This document shows, one piece after another, positions 45,301 through 54,735 of a stretch of 64,000 nucleotides of DNA. The notes beneath the pieces were generated by a model that was not told the DNA's origin, did not search any database, and saw only the letters and a program-made list of their open reading frames with translations. The translations under genes and the position numbers were made by a program. The first letter of the stretch is position 1. Each line of letters opens with the position of its first letter. The DNA is from Mixophyes australis (Eukaryota > Chordata > Amphibia > Anura > Limnodynastidae): positions 88,862,418-88,926,417 of the forward strand of contig JAVHZZ010000003.1 of the NCBI GenBank assembly GCA_036250195.1, written 5' to 3'.

Positions 45301-48300
45301 TGCTTGGAGATGAGCAGTGACATCTGTCAAAAAAAAATGTCTTATTGATATGTATATAATCTGGACATATAAAAGGAATAGAATTATCAATCGTTTTGGG
45401 TTTTATCTTTTGGCCCAATTTTATATGTAACTTTTTTATTTTTTTTATTTTAAGCTTTGATTGGTTATGAGACCAATAACAAATATGAGATCAAGAACAG
45501 CATGGGCCAGAGAGTGTACTTTGCTGCCGAGCAAAATGATTGTTGTACTCGAAACTGCTGTGGAGCTAGTCGACCCTTTGTTCTTACTATTGTTGATAAC
45601 TCTGGTCGTGAGATAATCCGGCTGGACCGACCCTTCAGATGTTCCTCATGTTGTTTCCCCTGCTGCCTACAGAAAGTAAGTGCAACCATTTGAGCATGTT
45701 TCAGAGTAGGGTATGTTCAGGGCCTGGTTAAGGCATACTTGCCGACTTTCTCCCATTGCTTTCCGGGAGATTCAGTGGAGGAGGTGGGCGTGCGGGGGGC
45801 GGGGATCCGAAATCGCGTCATTTTGGACCCCCCCCTTAACGCAATGACGCAAACGCGTCATTTTACAGTGGGGGGCGGGGCCAAATGCCGCGATTCCCGG
45901 AAAATCGCGGTATTGTGGCCCTATTTCTGTAAATGCAGGATTTTGCCATACTCGTCCGGGAGACTCCCCCCAAAATGCGGGAGCCTCCCGGACATTCCGG
46001 GAGAGTTGGCAAGTATGGGTTAAGGGTTCCAGCCGCCCTGGGCAATTACTGCCGTAGCGCGCCCCCCCCATCCCATATAAGCATATGGGAATACTCCTGC
46101 AGCCTGATCAGCCTTTTGGTTGATCAGGCCCTGGGTATGTGGGGGTTTTTGGGTTTTTTTCTGAAAATGACCCAGTAAAGCATGTAGAAAAATTATTCTA
46201 ATTATTTAATTTAACCCACCACCCCCAAGACAAATACTTCATATTTAAGATTATTTTTTTTTCCATAGCTTGAAGTGCAGGCTCCTCCTGGGACAACAAT
46301 TGGCTATGTAACCCAGAACTGGCACCCATGTCTACCGAAGTTTACTATTCAGAATGAGAGAGAGGAAGATATCCTAAAAATCCAGGGCCCCTGCATACCA
46401 TGTAGGTGCTGCTCAGATGTGAACTTTGAGGTATGTAATAACTGTTTGCAAGATGTCAAAGTTTAGGGTGGGTGGCATTAAGGAACTGCAAAAACTGCAA
46501 TTTATATGAAAGTGATGCTAATAATATCAGTTTTCTCATCTCCCATCTTGACTACTGCAACCTCCTGCTATCTTACATTCCTGACACCCATATATTCACA
46601 ATTCAATCCATCCTAAATGCTGTTGCAAAACTGATCTTTCTCACACCACTCCATATCTGCTGCACCAGTTTGCAAATCCCTACAATAGCTCCCTCTGTCC
46701 TCCAGAATCCAATTCAAATTACTCATTCTTGCCTACAAAGCCCTCAACAACATCACCCCTGCATACATCTCACATCTCCTATCAAACTACTCTTCCTCCC
46801 GCCCTCTTAGATCTGCTTCTGACCTGCACCTTGTCTCGTTTCTGGCTGCCACCTCTCGCTCCCACCTACAAGACTTCTCTGTGCTGCTCCCCTGTTATGG
46901 AATTCCCTACCGTGCTCAATCAGACCACCTCCCCGATAATTCTATTCACACTAATGCAGTCTCGCAACTGTCCCATCTTGACTGAGACTCCTTTGCTCTT
47001 CTTGTTTCAGATGTTCCCTTCCACTTTGAATGTAAGCTCTCTAATGAGCAGGGTCATCCCTTTTGTTTTCATGTCTGCATTTATGTTGTCTACCTTGTAT
47101 GTCCGTTTTATGTTTGTACTGTTTTCCCTACAGTATAGCTCTGCAGAGCGGTATGGCGCCTTACATCTAAAATAATAGTAATAATGATTGCTGGTCTTGT
47201 GAACCTTTTGAATACCCTCACCTTTCCTTTCACTATTTAGCTGAAATCCCTTGATGAGAGCTCTGTGGTTGGGAGAATATCCAAGCAGTGGACTGGCATT
47301 GTCAAGGAAGCTTTTACTGATGCTGATAACTTTGGAGTCCAGTTCCCCATGGACCTTGATGTGAAGATGAAAGCTGTCATCCTTGGTGCCTGCTTCCTTA
47401 TTGTAAGTTCTCACCTTTGTATTCAAATACATTGCTGACTTAACCAGGAATCTGTTTATATAATATACCTTTTTTGCTTGGTTTCTATAGTATGCTGTAT
47501 TGTATAGCACAATAACCCAATTGTAAAGCACTAGGGAATTTGCTGGCGCTATATAAATAAATGTTGATATGGTATGAAAACACGGTCTGCTATGTTTGCA
47601 GTCCGTGCTGGGACCTGGCTATTTGGTAAATATTTATAATGTCCGAGTATTTAAAAGGTACTTCTCTAAAGGTAGGAGGGGGTGTGCATTCACCTCTTTG
47701 ACTATAAATAATGTGTGAAAACTTTCCTTCTATAAAGTTGCTTTCTATTTTTAAAAACTAAATATTTTGAAATAATTCATTGAAATTATAGTAACATAGT
47801 TGATGAGGTAGAAAAAAGACACCAGTCCATCAAGTTCAACCTATTTTGGATCTCCTGCGATCCTGCACTTATATTTGAAATTAATCCAGAGTAAGCAACC
47901 GCCAATCTGTTTCAATTGTGAAAATCTCCCCAGACTCAATATCGCAGTCCTATTTTTACCCTATATCCACTACTATCCTTCATTTTAAATTAACGGTCGT
48001 ATCCCTGGATACACCTTTCCGCTAAAAATTTGTCTAACCCTTTCTTAAACATATCTATTGAATCTGCCATCACAACCTTCCCTGGCAATGAATTCCATAT
48101 CTTGACTGCCCTTACTGTAAAGAACCCCTTCCTTTGCTGGTTGTGAAATTTCCTCTCCTCTAACCTTAGGGGATGACCACGTGTCCTGTGTATGGTCCTT
48201 GGGGTAAAAAGTTCCCATGAAAGCTCTCTGTATTGACCCCTAATGTATTTGTACATAGTAATCATATCTCCCCTTAGACGCCTCTTTTCTAAAGTAAACA

Positions 48301-49602
48301 TGCCTAAACTGGCTAACCTTTCCTCATAACTTAATGACTCCATAGTAAATATGTAAAAACTGTGAAATAAACACACCCGCATGCTATATATAGTGTATTA
48401 GGCTAGTAAAGTACTAAAGTTAGATTTGCAGAAATCATGGTACAAACCATGTAGTTTTTTTTTTTGTTTGTTTTTTTTTACTCCTGCCCTCCTCCCCTCC
48501 CACAGTTTTCCATTACTGGGCAAAGTAAAAAATAAGAACTAAAACATGGATTATTTTTTTTTATTTAAATATTTTATATAGTTCCATATACGCATTTCAT
48601 TAGCTGAGAACACTTCTCACACCTCCTCCCAGACCAGGGCGGCCAACTGAAAGTAGATACTAACCATGCTTCATGCTTAAAAAAAATTTCATATTGGCCA
48701 CATTACAAACAATGCAAAGGTATTGTAAAATTGTATTCCAATTACTTGACTAGTGTGTCCTCAAAAGGCTGTATCTTTCCTGTCAGCTGACCGAATAGGA
48801 TGTTTGCAATTCTTTACTTTTGGCACCTTGAGACTTTCCTGTCAAACAGGAATGAATAAATTAAATTGTTTGACACTATTGCCCTAGACGATCAATAATG
48901 GAATACACTTTATAGTTTCCATCCTGTCCGTTCTTCTTGCTTCAAAATAATTCCTCTTTTTGATGTTCTTTATTTGAATGGATAAACGCCATATTCCACA
49001 TGATGGCTACTTCAACTACCAAGTATATTGCTCAACCTTTTTAAGATTAACACTATCAGTATGGTTGGAATGGTGGTACAGTGTACTAACTGCTAAACTG
49101 AAAAAGTAATTTAGAATGTCTTCTAAGCCCTGTGTGAATGAATATTCATCATGAACCCAGCACTCGTGTAGCCTTCATCTCATTCTTCAGAGTAATAGTG
49201 AACAACGTGAGCTCCCATTTGGCTCTGGGATTGTGAGAATTCTGAACAGTAATGGAATGTGTTAACCAGTAGGATAAGGCTGTCCTGCTCTCAAATCTGG
49301 GGTCATCTCATATAATGCTCATGCATCAAGAAAATGTAAAGATTTGTATAATACCCTAATGCATAAAAGTGACTGTATATCTGCAATTCAGAATTTTGTA
49401 AGTGTATTGCCAACTGCTGCCTGGATCGCATCTTAAACCCTAACTTCAAACGTCAACCCAGTTCATTGGATTGTGTGATGACATCCAGTAAAATGACTAA
49501 ATGTCAAAGTAGAATACTTGCACATGAAAACTGCTGCTAAATGTCTAATTTTGTCTCCCATAGGACTTCATGTTTTTCGAACAGAGCGGAAATAAGAATT
49601 AG
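36284..49602 (+). CDS. PLSCR1: Phospholipid scramblase (PLSCR1-type), complete, 8 coding exons
   Basis: Joins 36284-36296, 37469-37615, 43462-43613, 44265-44307, 45455-45675, 46269-46430, 47241-47402 and 49564-49602: 939 nt, 312 residues plus stop, all introns GT-AG. The family moves phospholipids between membrane leaflets in a calcium-dependent way and also acts in the nucleus and interferon response. Visible: a proline-rich N-terminus (residues 1-100, PPPG and [10 protein letters not shown]), CPPGLEYL (about 98), the palmitoylation motif CCFPCC at 184-189, an NLS-like GRISKQWTG at 257-265, a calcium loop [12 protein letters not shown] at 273-284, and a membrane helix [15 protein letters not shown] (291-305). 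Human PLSCR1 is 318 residues with these motifs at the same numbers. R258 and Q262 replace K and H of the human nuclear signal. An untranslated first exon must lie upstream. Exact orthology to PLSCR1 versus PLSCR2 is not proven. Confidence 0.95.
36297..36768. other. PLSCR intron 1 (coding), nothing else seen
   Basis: Intron sequence before the transposon at 36769. No repeat boundary recognised. Confidence 0.6.
36769..37389. mobile_element. DNA transposon with AAGCTGGRTACACACT ends
   Basis: AAGCTGGATACACACT and AGTGTGTACCCAGCTT are inverted; further inward GTACACACT/ATCGT-rich text mirrors (for example GATCGTTAGG, GTCGTATGTCGG). TAA at the right and GTA at the left do not give a firm duplication, although TTAA is present at the right edge, as in piggyBac or Kolobok. 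It lies in intron 1 of PLSCR. Non-coding. Confidence 0.65.
37469..37615 (+). CDS. PLSCR1: PLSCR coding exon 2
   Basis: 147 nt between ACAATTAG and GTAAG. Encodes the Pro/Gly/Tyr-rich N-terminus ([24 protein letters not shown]), the flexible region that in relatives binds WW/SH3 proteins. Confidence 0.92.
37616..38093. other. PLSCR intron 2, left part: nothing seen
   Basis: Non-coding intron DNA up to the 2.2-kb hAT. Confidence 0.6.
38441..38858 (+). repeat. 100-bp subterminal tandem repeat, four units
   Basis: Units begin near 38441, 38541, 38641 and 38741 with an exact 100-bp period (CTTTTGGGGTGTCC at 38457, 38557, 38657; diverged in the fourth). It directly precedes the open frame. Such arrays in hAT elements usually hold transposase-binding sites; binding here is inferred. 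Confidence 0.85.
38869..39528 (+). pseudogene. hAT transposase N-terminal fragment (219 codons)
   Basis: A Ser/Thr-rich, lysine-rich N-terminus with [23 protein letters not shown] and [16 protein letters not shown], then an acidic end ([16 protein letters not shown]). The MPF-x-TRSGKER-x-RP block is also at residues 84-97 of the 1002-residue transposase at 58713-61721. No zinc finger or catalytic region remains; translation ends in the second repeat array. Confidence 0.75.
39466..39890 (+). repeat. 101-bp tandem repeat, about four units
   Basis: CCAAACTG-type landmarks recur at about 39476, 39577, 39678, 39779 and 39881. Each unit contains AATATTGTACAGT.TATAACGGCTG. Units 3 and 4 are the most alike. 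Confidence 0.85.
40306..41100. other. PLSCR intron 2: nothing seen
   Basis: Non-coding. GA-rich text near 40780. Confidence 0.55.
41109..41296. mobile_element. hAT-type MITE, 188 bp
   Basis: CAGTGTTTCCCAAACCCAGTC at the left and ACTGAGTTAGGGGAACAATG at the right are inverted with mismatches. The flanks CTCTACAC and ATCTACAC give an 8-bp duplication with one mismatch. The terminus is of a type widespread in vertebrates. Confidence 0.75.
41305..42164. other. PLSCR intron 2: nothing seen
   Basis: Non-coding intron DNA. Confidence 0.55.
42165..42522 (-). mobile_element. V-SINE/Mermaid-like SINE, inverted
   Basis: Reverse orientation of the family at 17547: GCAGCGCTGTACAGAGAACT (tail), GGAGGAAACCAACGCAAACA (central block) and GTGCTAACCACTGTGCTGCC (head). 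The GT-rich patch has grown into a long (AC)n run at 42264-42332. Confidence 0.85.
42264..42332. repeat. (AC)n microsatellite, about 34 repeats
   Basis: An uninterrupted dinucleotide run within the SINE's TG-rich region, likely length-polymorphic. Confidence 0.95.
42523..43048. other. PLSCR intron 2: nothing seen
   Basis: Non-coding. Short G run at 42627. Confidence 0.55.
43049..43218. mobile_element. MITE forming an almost perfect 80-bp-arm palindrome
   Basis: The left arm (43049-43129) and right arm (about 43138-43218) are inverted copies with a single difference (G at about 43094 facing a changed partner), around a loop of about 8 bases. Ends read GGGGTAAATG...CATTTACCCC. The near identity implies recent insertion or arm homogenisation. 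Located 240 bp before PLSCR exon 3; if transcribed it would fold into a very stable hairpin. Confidence 0.85.
43462..43613 (+). CDS. PLSCR1: PLSCR coding exon 3
   Basis: 152 nt before GTAACT. Encodes [32 protein letters not shown]. The acceptor reads TTCAGCAGCC, a NAGNAG tandem site: using 43465 would drop one alanine or proline codon without a frame change. Confidence 0.93.
43614..44264. other. PLSCR intron 3: nothing else seen
   Basis: T-rich start and a G run near 43765. No element boundaries recognised. Confidence 0.55.
44265..44307 (+). CDS. PLSCR1: PLSCR coding exon 4
   Basis: 43 nt between TTGGCAG and GTATAT. Encodes [14 protein letters not shown], the most recognisable family motif before the core barrel. 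Confidence 0.93.
44464..44640 (-). mobile_element. Half copy of the 33506 MITE family
   Basis: Starts CAGGGGCGCACAGAGG and contains one palindrome arm, TCCTATACAGCAGCCGCGG (44554-44608), nearly identical to 33584-33636. The second arm is missing, so it cannot fold like the first copy. Opposite orientation to the copy at 33506. It lies in intron 4. Confidence 0.65.
44641..45009. other. PLSCR intron 4: nothing seen
   Basis: Non-coding intron DNA up to the hAT MITE. Confidence 0.55.
45010..45155. mobile_element. hAT MITE family A, copy 2
   Basis: The ends CAGTGATGGCTAACC and GTTAGCCATCACTG form an inverted pair. The flanks GTGTAGGG and GTGTCGGG are an 8-bp duplication with one mismatch. In PLSCR intron 4, about 300 bp before exon 5. 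Confidence 0.9.
45455..45675 (+). CDS. PLSCR1: PLSCR coding exon 5
   Basis: 221 nt between TTTTAAG and GTAAGT. Encodes [20 protein letters not shown], the cysteine-rich DCCTRNCCG and the palmitoylation motif CCFPCC. The open frame continues into the intron to 45693, but the donor at 45676 ends the exon. Confidence 0.95.
45732..46019. mobile_element. TTAA-flanked MITE (piggyBac/Kolobok-like), 288 bp
   Basis: GGCATACTTGCCGACTTTCTC at the left and GAGAGTTGGCAAGTATGGG at the right are inverted. TTAA stands at both edges (45728-45731, 46020-46023). The interior has GACGCRTTT-like repeats and mirrored CCGGGAG/CTCCCGG. In intron 5, 57 bp after exon 5's donor. Confidence 0.8.
46269..46430 (+). CDS. 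PLSCR1: PLSCR coding exon 6
   Basis: 162 nt, phase 0 at both ends, between TTCCATAG and GTATGT. Encodes [20 protein letters not shown] and [13 protein letters not shown] of the core barrel. Confidence 0.95.
46470..47175 (+). mobile_element. LINE 3' end (L2/CR1-like) in PLSCR intron 6
   Basis: Decayed RT C-terminal text ([47 protein letters not shown]) with frameshifts, then the 3' UTR with GTAAGCTCTCTAATGAGCAG and an AATAATAGTAATAATGAT end. Colinear with the copy at 180-1610. It stops 65 bp before exon 7. Confidence 0.75.
47241..47402 (+). CDS. PLSCR1: PLSCR coding exon 7
   Basis: 162 nt, phase 0, between CTATTTAG and GTAAGT. Encodes the NLS-like GRISKQWTG, the calcium-binding loop with acidic residues D273, D275 and D284, and the start of the C-terminal membrane helix. 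Confidence 0.95.
47514..47563 (+). mobile_element. LINE/SINE tail fragment
   Basis: TTGTAAAGCACTAGGGAATT followed by GCTGGCGCTATATAAATAAA matches the shared LINE/V-SINE tail. About 50 bp only. Confidence 0.55.
47789..48357 (-). mobile_element. CR1-type LINE 3' end (- strand)
   Basis: The - strand reads [49 protein letters not shown] and FKKGLDKFL (47990-48350), the conserved C-terminal part of CR1-like reverse transcriptase proteins. A short 3' UTR follows, ending in TCAACTATGTTAC (47791 on +). The frame is intact over about 120 codons but lacks the catalytic domain. Located in intron 7. Confidence 0.8.
48358..49563. other. PLSCR intron 7: nothing else seen
   Basis: Non-coding, with T runs near 48460 and 48550. 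Confidence 0.6.
49564..49602 (+). CDS. PLSCR1: PLSCR coding exon 8 and stop
   Basis: 39 nt after CCCATAG. Encodes [12 protein letters not shown] then TAG. A short tail on the outer face follows the membrane helix, slightly shorter than in human PLSCR1. Confidence 0.93.
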   Translation, partial: DFMFFEQSGNKN

Positions 49603-51815
49603 AGTCTACGCCTGCATCTTTGAGCACAACAAGTTTCAACAGCCATTTATATTATGATTTTTTTTATTTTTTTTTTGCTTTAAAAAAAAGCTGTTTTACA
49701 AATTTCAATTAACATTTTTAAAAATTTTTTTTATCGTGGGTGAAAAATGTGAATTTAGTAATTTTTATGTTTTTATATAAACATACAGTTAAATTTTTAT
49801 ATAACAATATACTATAGACTAGATTGTGAATGGTTAGTTTATGTTTATCTTATTTTAAATTGTTCCTCCTTTGGCTCCAGTTTGGTTATAGCATATACCT
49901 CTGCTCCATAATAATCTTCTACCATTACTGCGAATGTTGGCCTGGAGAGGGAAACTTATGGCCAGGGACCAAAGTAGGTGACTTAAGGCAAGGTACACTT
50001 TAAAGAGTAAAGTAGCCATGTAACCAGGGCTTGGGCTACCATTAGGTGCCAATGGTTAGAATGAATGAGTGGCATAATGTCATTAACCCAGTGATTGTAA
50101 TACCCCCACACAGATCCATGGCTGCTGACATGAAGGAGAAGTAGTCAAAAGCTATTTGCATGTGAAGCTGCTGGTAATGTGGTGCTTGGCTATGATGTCA
50201 TGGGCAAGAATCACACTCCCAGGACGAGAGGGTGCTGTCCCCACCGCTCGTGAGCTGTGGCAAGCAGCAGGAGCTGGGGGCACAAAGGAAGAGTTTGCTG
50301 CTTCCAATGTGTGTGGTGGAAGAACACTCGTATGTAGAAATGAACATCTGCTTTCCAGTGCTCGTCGTTGGCTGTTTTAGAGCAATTGTTACCAGTTTAG
50401 TAATAGCTTTCAGCTGTAATTGGGTGCATACATTTCTGTTTGTAACATGAATTGTTTTTAATTTGCACTGATCATGTCCCAGGAACTCTGGGACTTTTTT
50501 TTACAGGTTTTTCACATTTCTTATTTGCATCATGCATCCTTTTAAATATGCAACAAGCTAGGTAGTTGCATTTAAGAAAAAACACTACCTGAAGAATATT
50601 AAAAAAAAAACATTTAATGAATGTAAAGCTTGAGACAAGGGCATTAAATAATACATGTAGTTTCCTAGGAGCATTGTGCCAAAATATTAATGTGATGTAC
50701 ACTTTTTTTTTTTTTTACTGGCTATTGTTTAAAACACTTGATATCATTGATTAGACCTTTCTAAAGAGTTAGTGGAAGGCCTTTCAATTCAGGTTTCTCA
50801 GTTATCCTACCTAAGAATATAGTGTTTGCATTCCGCTCTTTTTGAGAAAAGCATTTTTTAAAGGATTTGTATAACCTCTGTTATTAGTAGAAGAGATAAT
50901 TTGCCTTTTTTTTTAATACAGTTGGACAAATGTGTAGATTACATACATTGACTTTCAAAAGCCACTACAAGACAACATGCAGTGGGTATTTTCTCGGTTT
51001 GTTCTGTTTCAGTGTCATTGTTACATCTTCTAGATGTGATCTCTTGAGAGTGAATGCTGGTTTTGTTTTTGCAATTACACCACTGATTTGTACAGTAACC
51101 AATGTAGTGATCTTGTCTCTTGCTATGCTTTTTGAGTTAAAATCCTGTAATTTTAAGTTTATTTTGACTTGTCATATTCTAAGCATAAGCAATGACATTT
51201 AAAAATCATGCTTATACTAGCATCTAATATTACCCGTACGTAGTACAGATAATCAAGTTCAACATTTGTCCTTTATGTATAGTTTTTAGAATTCAGAAAC
51301 ATTGTACTTAAATGTTTTTTAACTTTTTTTATAAGCTATAAATCATATTACACCATTGTTTGTATTTTTAAATAACTTATGATAAAGATGGCAGACTGTA
51401 GAAAAGAAATATACACCACTGTACTTGACAGTTTTCTTCCTTCCATAGTTTTCAAAAGCTGTTTTCACAAAACTTTTTTATTTTGTTCACGTTTTATAGC
51501 TGTTGTTTTTTGGGTTTTTTTATTCTTTGTGGAAAATGAACTATTTCTAAATATCCTACTTTGCATCTGGTATAATGTAAATAATGAAATATCATTCAGC
51601 ACACTTTTAGTAAGATGGTGTAAATCACCTTGGGTCTTTTAAACTAGATTTTATAACCAAGTGCCTGGTTAATGAACATTATGTGCTTACTGAATTCAAC
51701 AACAAATGATTTTATATTCTACATATAACTGTGGTTTCTTAGGATTGTAACACATATATATGCAAGCTATGTATTCTCCTGTATTGAGAAAATAAATGTG
51801 CATTCTCAGACTTGT
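49603..51815 (+). other. PLSCR1: PLSCR 3' UTR
   Basis: About 2.2 kb, AT-rich, free of obvious transposons. Its last 600 bases are colinear with 1630-2175 at the left end of the window. The open frames within it (for example 50930-51202) show no conserved motif. Confidence 0.75.
51791..51796 (+). terminator. PLSCR1: Poly(A) signal AATAAA of PLSCR
   Basis: AATAAA in TTGAGAAAATAAATGTGC, followed by a T-rich element at 51823. The same context occurs at the paralogue's signal at 2155. Confidence 0.8.
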
Positions 51816-53087
51816 TGTTTTTTTTAAATTGTATACATGTGTGTATCATTTAGAGAACAGATTGGTAGCACTATTTAAAACTTTATTGAATTTAGAACAA
51901 ATATACAGCGTTTCTTGTGCTATATTTATAATTCTTCCATAGCCTTTAAATATTCTGTTATGAATCAGATGTACTATAGTTTAATGCGGTGGTAGTCATT
52001 TTACAGATTACCACAATTCTGACAGCTACTATAAGAATGGACTGCTGAATGCAAATGAGCTACTCTAGGTAACTATTTAAAGTCACATCACATCAGTTGT
52101 TACTTATGTTATGAGTAAAAACAATCAGTTCTGCTGCAGGGAGAACTGTAAGCAATGGTAGTGTGTTATATGCAGAACTTAATTCCTCTGCCTTCTTAAA
52201 GAGTTATGTGATGGCTCACAAAGAGAAGGGTAGTAATGGTGTAGTGCAGCAGTGAGCTCAGTAGCTCTGTGCTGGTTGATATCACATGTCCTTTTGACAT
52301 TCTGAAATGCTGTGGTGGGGTGGAGTGGGGGATCCCCTCTGAGCATTGCCTCAATCCATTCCCCTGCACTGAGCTCTCATGCAGAGCTCTGTAATAAATA
52401 CGTTCTGCACAGATAGGATTAACGGTCCACTCTGAGCTGGATGTTAAGGTGGTGTTGTACTCTTTATATGTGGGGGTGGGAGGGAATTGAAAGCACAGCT
52501 TAATGCTTTTAGTTCCATTACCACCTAAAGTGGAAAACCTTTTTATTTCACTTTTTTAAAAAATAATACCTGTGGAATGGGGGTGTGAGCGGGAGGACTG
52601 CTCAGGAGCCACAATGTCATATTGAATCTCATGTTCACACACACCTCTCTTCAATGTCGAACAGCCCTTGTTTCTGGGCCGGCCTGAGACACTAACTATG
52701 GAGCCCTAGAAAAAGCAGCAGTATCTGGAGTTCAAGAGAGGGGGAAGAATTAATTGGCCCCAGATTGATGATACGCCATTAAATAACAAAATAGTGTATG
52801 AATCATTTTCTCAGTGATTTTGACAAGTTTTTGTTATTCATTCCCCCCCATACTAGGCATAACAATCAAACAATTTAGTCACAAGCGCTCTGATTGGATG
52901 GAAAAATCTCAGCATGTATGGCCAGCTTTAGACATCATGCACATGTTTGGGCCTGCTTCACACACTAGTCACCAGATTAGAGGTCTACTTTATATAATAG
53001 CCACTAGATTAGAGTTCTGCTTTTTATATATTCGAGAGATTATATCTATAATATATTACAGCCACCGGATTAGAGGTTCATTTATAT
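51816..53087. other. PLSCR downstream flank, no gene
   Basis: The first 150 bases are colinear with 2176-2330 (duplicated flank). From about 52960 to 53087, and again after the solo LTR at 54308-54360, a degenerate tandem unit (CCAGATTAGAGGTCTACTTTA-like) recurs; the LTR inserted into it. Confidence 0.55.
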
Positions 53088-53364
53088 ATTAGTGTCACGG
53101 GCTCTAGGAGTCTTGCCCAGGATTTCACCAGTTGACTATGCTTACCAGAGAGGCGGAGTTTGCACAGCGGTCCTCTGGCAGCAGGGTGAATAGTGGAACG
53201 TATATAACAGCAGATGGAGAGAGGATGCCAATGGAATTGATGATCGTCAATGACTTGCAGCTATACTGGTAAATGAGTCAGCGACTTGCATCTATAGTGG
53301 AAAGGCATGTTTGAACCACGGAGACCAGGGTGGACGTGAGCAGGTGAAGGAAGGCAACAGGAGA

Positions 53365-53630
53365 GTCAGTGGTCTGCGGATAGCAAGTTGTACCACTGCT
53401 GTGAAGGGAAGACTTGCCCAAGTGCAGGTACGTAGCGGGGAAGTCAGTGGTCTGCGTAAAGCAAGTTGTACCACTGCTGTGATGAGAAGACTTGTGCAGG
53501 TAGGTAGCGGGGAAGTCAGTGGTCTGCGTACAGCAAGTTGTACTACTGCTGTGATGAGAAGACTTGTGCAGGTAGGTAGCGGGGAAGTCAGTGGTCTGCG
53601 TACAGCAAGTTGTACAACTGCTAGTAAGTG
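53365..53630. repeat. Minisatellite in the LTR, about 70-bp unit
   Basis: GTCAGTGGTCTGCG and AGCAAGTTGTACCACTGCTG recur at about 53368, 53444, 53515 and 53586. Unit length about 71-76 bp, four copies. It produces repetitive open frames on both strands that are not genes. Confidence 0.85.
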
Positions 53631-53689
53631 AGGAGTAGTTCAGGTGCGGATGAGTGGAAGCATGAAAAGAGTCAATACCGGTATGAAGA

Positions 53690-54000
53690 CACTGAGAGCA
53701 CAGAGGAACTTGTTCCAAACAGATATGCAGCGTTTACAGCAAATAGTATTAAACGGTATGTATACCGCTGTTGAGTAGAGAGGCTTGCACAAAGCGGATA
53801 TGCGGGATAATAACTGATAGTCAATCACAAGTATGCATATCTCTGCTGAGTAGAGAAGCTTGTTCCAAACTGATATGCAGCGTAACAACAAATAGTCTAT
53901 AGCGGGTATGGATACCGCTGATGAGTAGAGAAGCCTGTCCACGAGGATATGCAGGTACAGCGGGAGTGCTGAACGGCTGTAGCGGGTATGGGAACCCCAG
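53690..54000. repeat. Second minisatellite in the LTR, about 80-bp unit
   Basis: Degenerate units around GAGTAGAGAAGCTTGTTCCA, GATATGCAGCG and TATGGATACCGCTG, three to four copies. Confidence 0.7.
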
Positions 54001-54363
54001 GTGCGCAGAGCAGGTAATCCAACAAACAAACTGAGGACACTAGCAGAACACAGGAGACACCTTAAGAGACTCACAGGGAATGAGACTCAAGATCAGGCAA
54101 CGAGGTAATGAGCACAGGTGCCTTAAATAGGGAGAGGCGCCTGATCCACCAATGAGATTAAAAGCAAAGGTCATAAGTTCTTGGATGCTGCGCGTGCGCA
54201 GTGCATCAAGATGGCGGATGGCCGCGGTTCAAGACAGGCGCCGGCAGGAAGGCTAGAGAACCACGCACCAGTGCAGAGGCACTCACGGTCCGGTGAGTGA
54301 CAATTAGACTAGTAGTCTATTATATATGTTAAACACCAGATTGGGGGCCTGCTTTGTACACTA

Positions 54364-54735
54364 TGGGCCTGAGTCATTAAGGGGAGTAAAGCATAAAAAG
54401 AGCAACTTTGCACCTGGGCAAAACCATGTTGTATTGTAGGGGGAGGTAAATTTAAAATGTAGGGACATATTTATGGTTTGGGTAGGGCATGTCCTAGATC
54501 AGTGATGGCTAACCTGTGACACTCCAGGTGTTGTGAAACTACAAGTCCCAGCATGCTTTGCCAGTAGATAACTAGCTGATAGCTGGCAAAGCATGCTGGG
54601 GCTTGTAGTTTCACAACACCTGGAGTGTCACAGGTTAGCCATCACTATCCTAGATCATCTTTAAATTTCAGTGTAAAAGTAAAGCGATCTAGTATTTGTA
54701 TGCTAGATGAATAAACAGCCAGTATTTAACTTATG
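54364..54735. mobile_element. PIF/Harbinger-like MITE, split by a hAT MITE
   Basis: GGGCCTGAGTCATTAAGG opens a relative of the element at 21620; the shared interior AAAACCATGTTGTATTG is at about 54421. It is interrupted at 54500-54647 and resumes with ATCTTTAAATTTCAG. The right end runs into the Penelope-like element without a clear terminus. Confidence 0.6.
54500..54647. mobile_element. hAT MITE family A, copy 3 (perfect TSD)
   Basis: CAGTGATGGCTAACCTGTG at the left is mirrored by CACAGGTTAGCCATCACTA at the right. TCCTAGAT flanks both sides (54492-54499, 54648-54655). The arms are almost complementary across 148 bp. Confidence 0.92.

Larger units (their letters stand above)
53093..54302 (-). 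mobile_element. Solo LTR, 1.2 kb (perfect 5-bp TSD)
   Basis: Begins TGTCACGGGCTC and ends GTGAGTGACA, TG...CA, with ATTAG on both sides (53088-53092, 54303-54307). No internal coding region, so it arose by LTR-LTR recombination. On the - strand it has CTATTTAAGGC (about 54120) and ATTGG, like the chromovirus LTRs here. The middle holds two minisatellites. Probably Ty3/gypsy; family not certain. Confidence 0.8.

Noticed and set aside
45457..45693. 78-codon open frame with CCFPCC
   Set aside because: It is PLSCR exon 5 plus a few intron codons, with an internal methionine and no separate promoter.
53278..53718. 146-codon open frame on the - strand
   Set aside because: Generated by minisatellite units inside a solo LTR.
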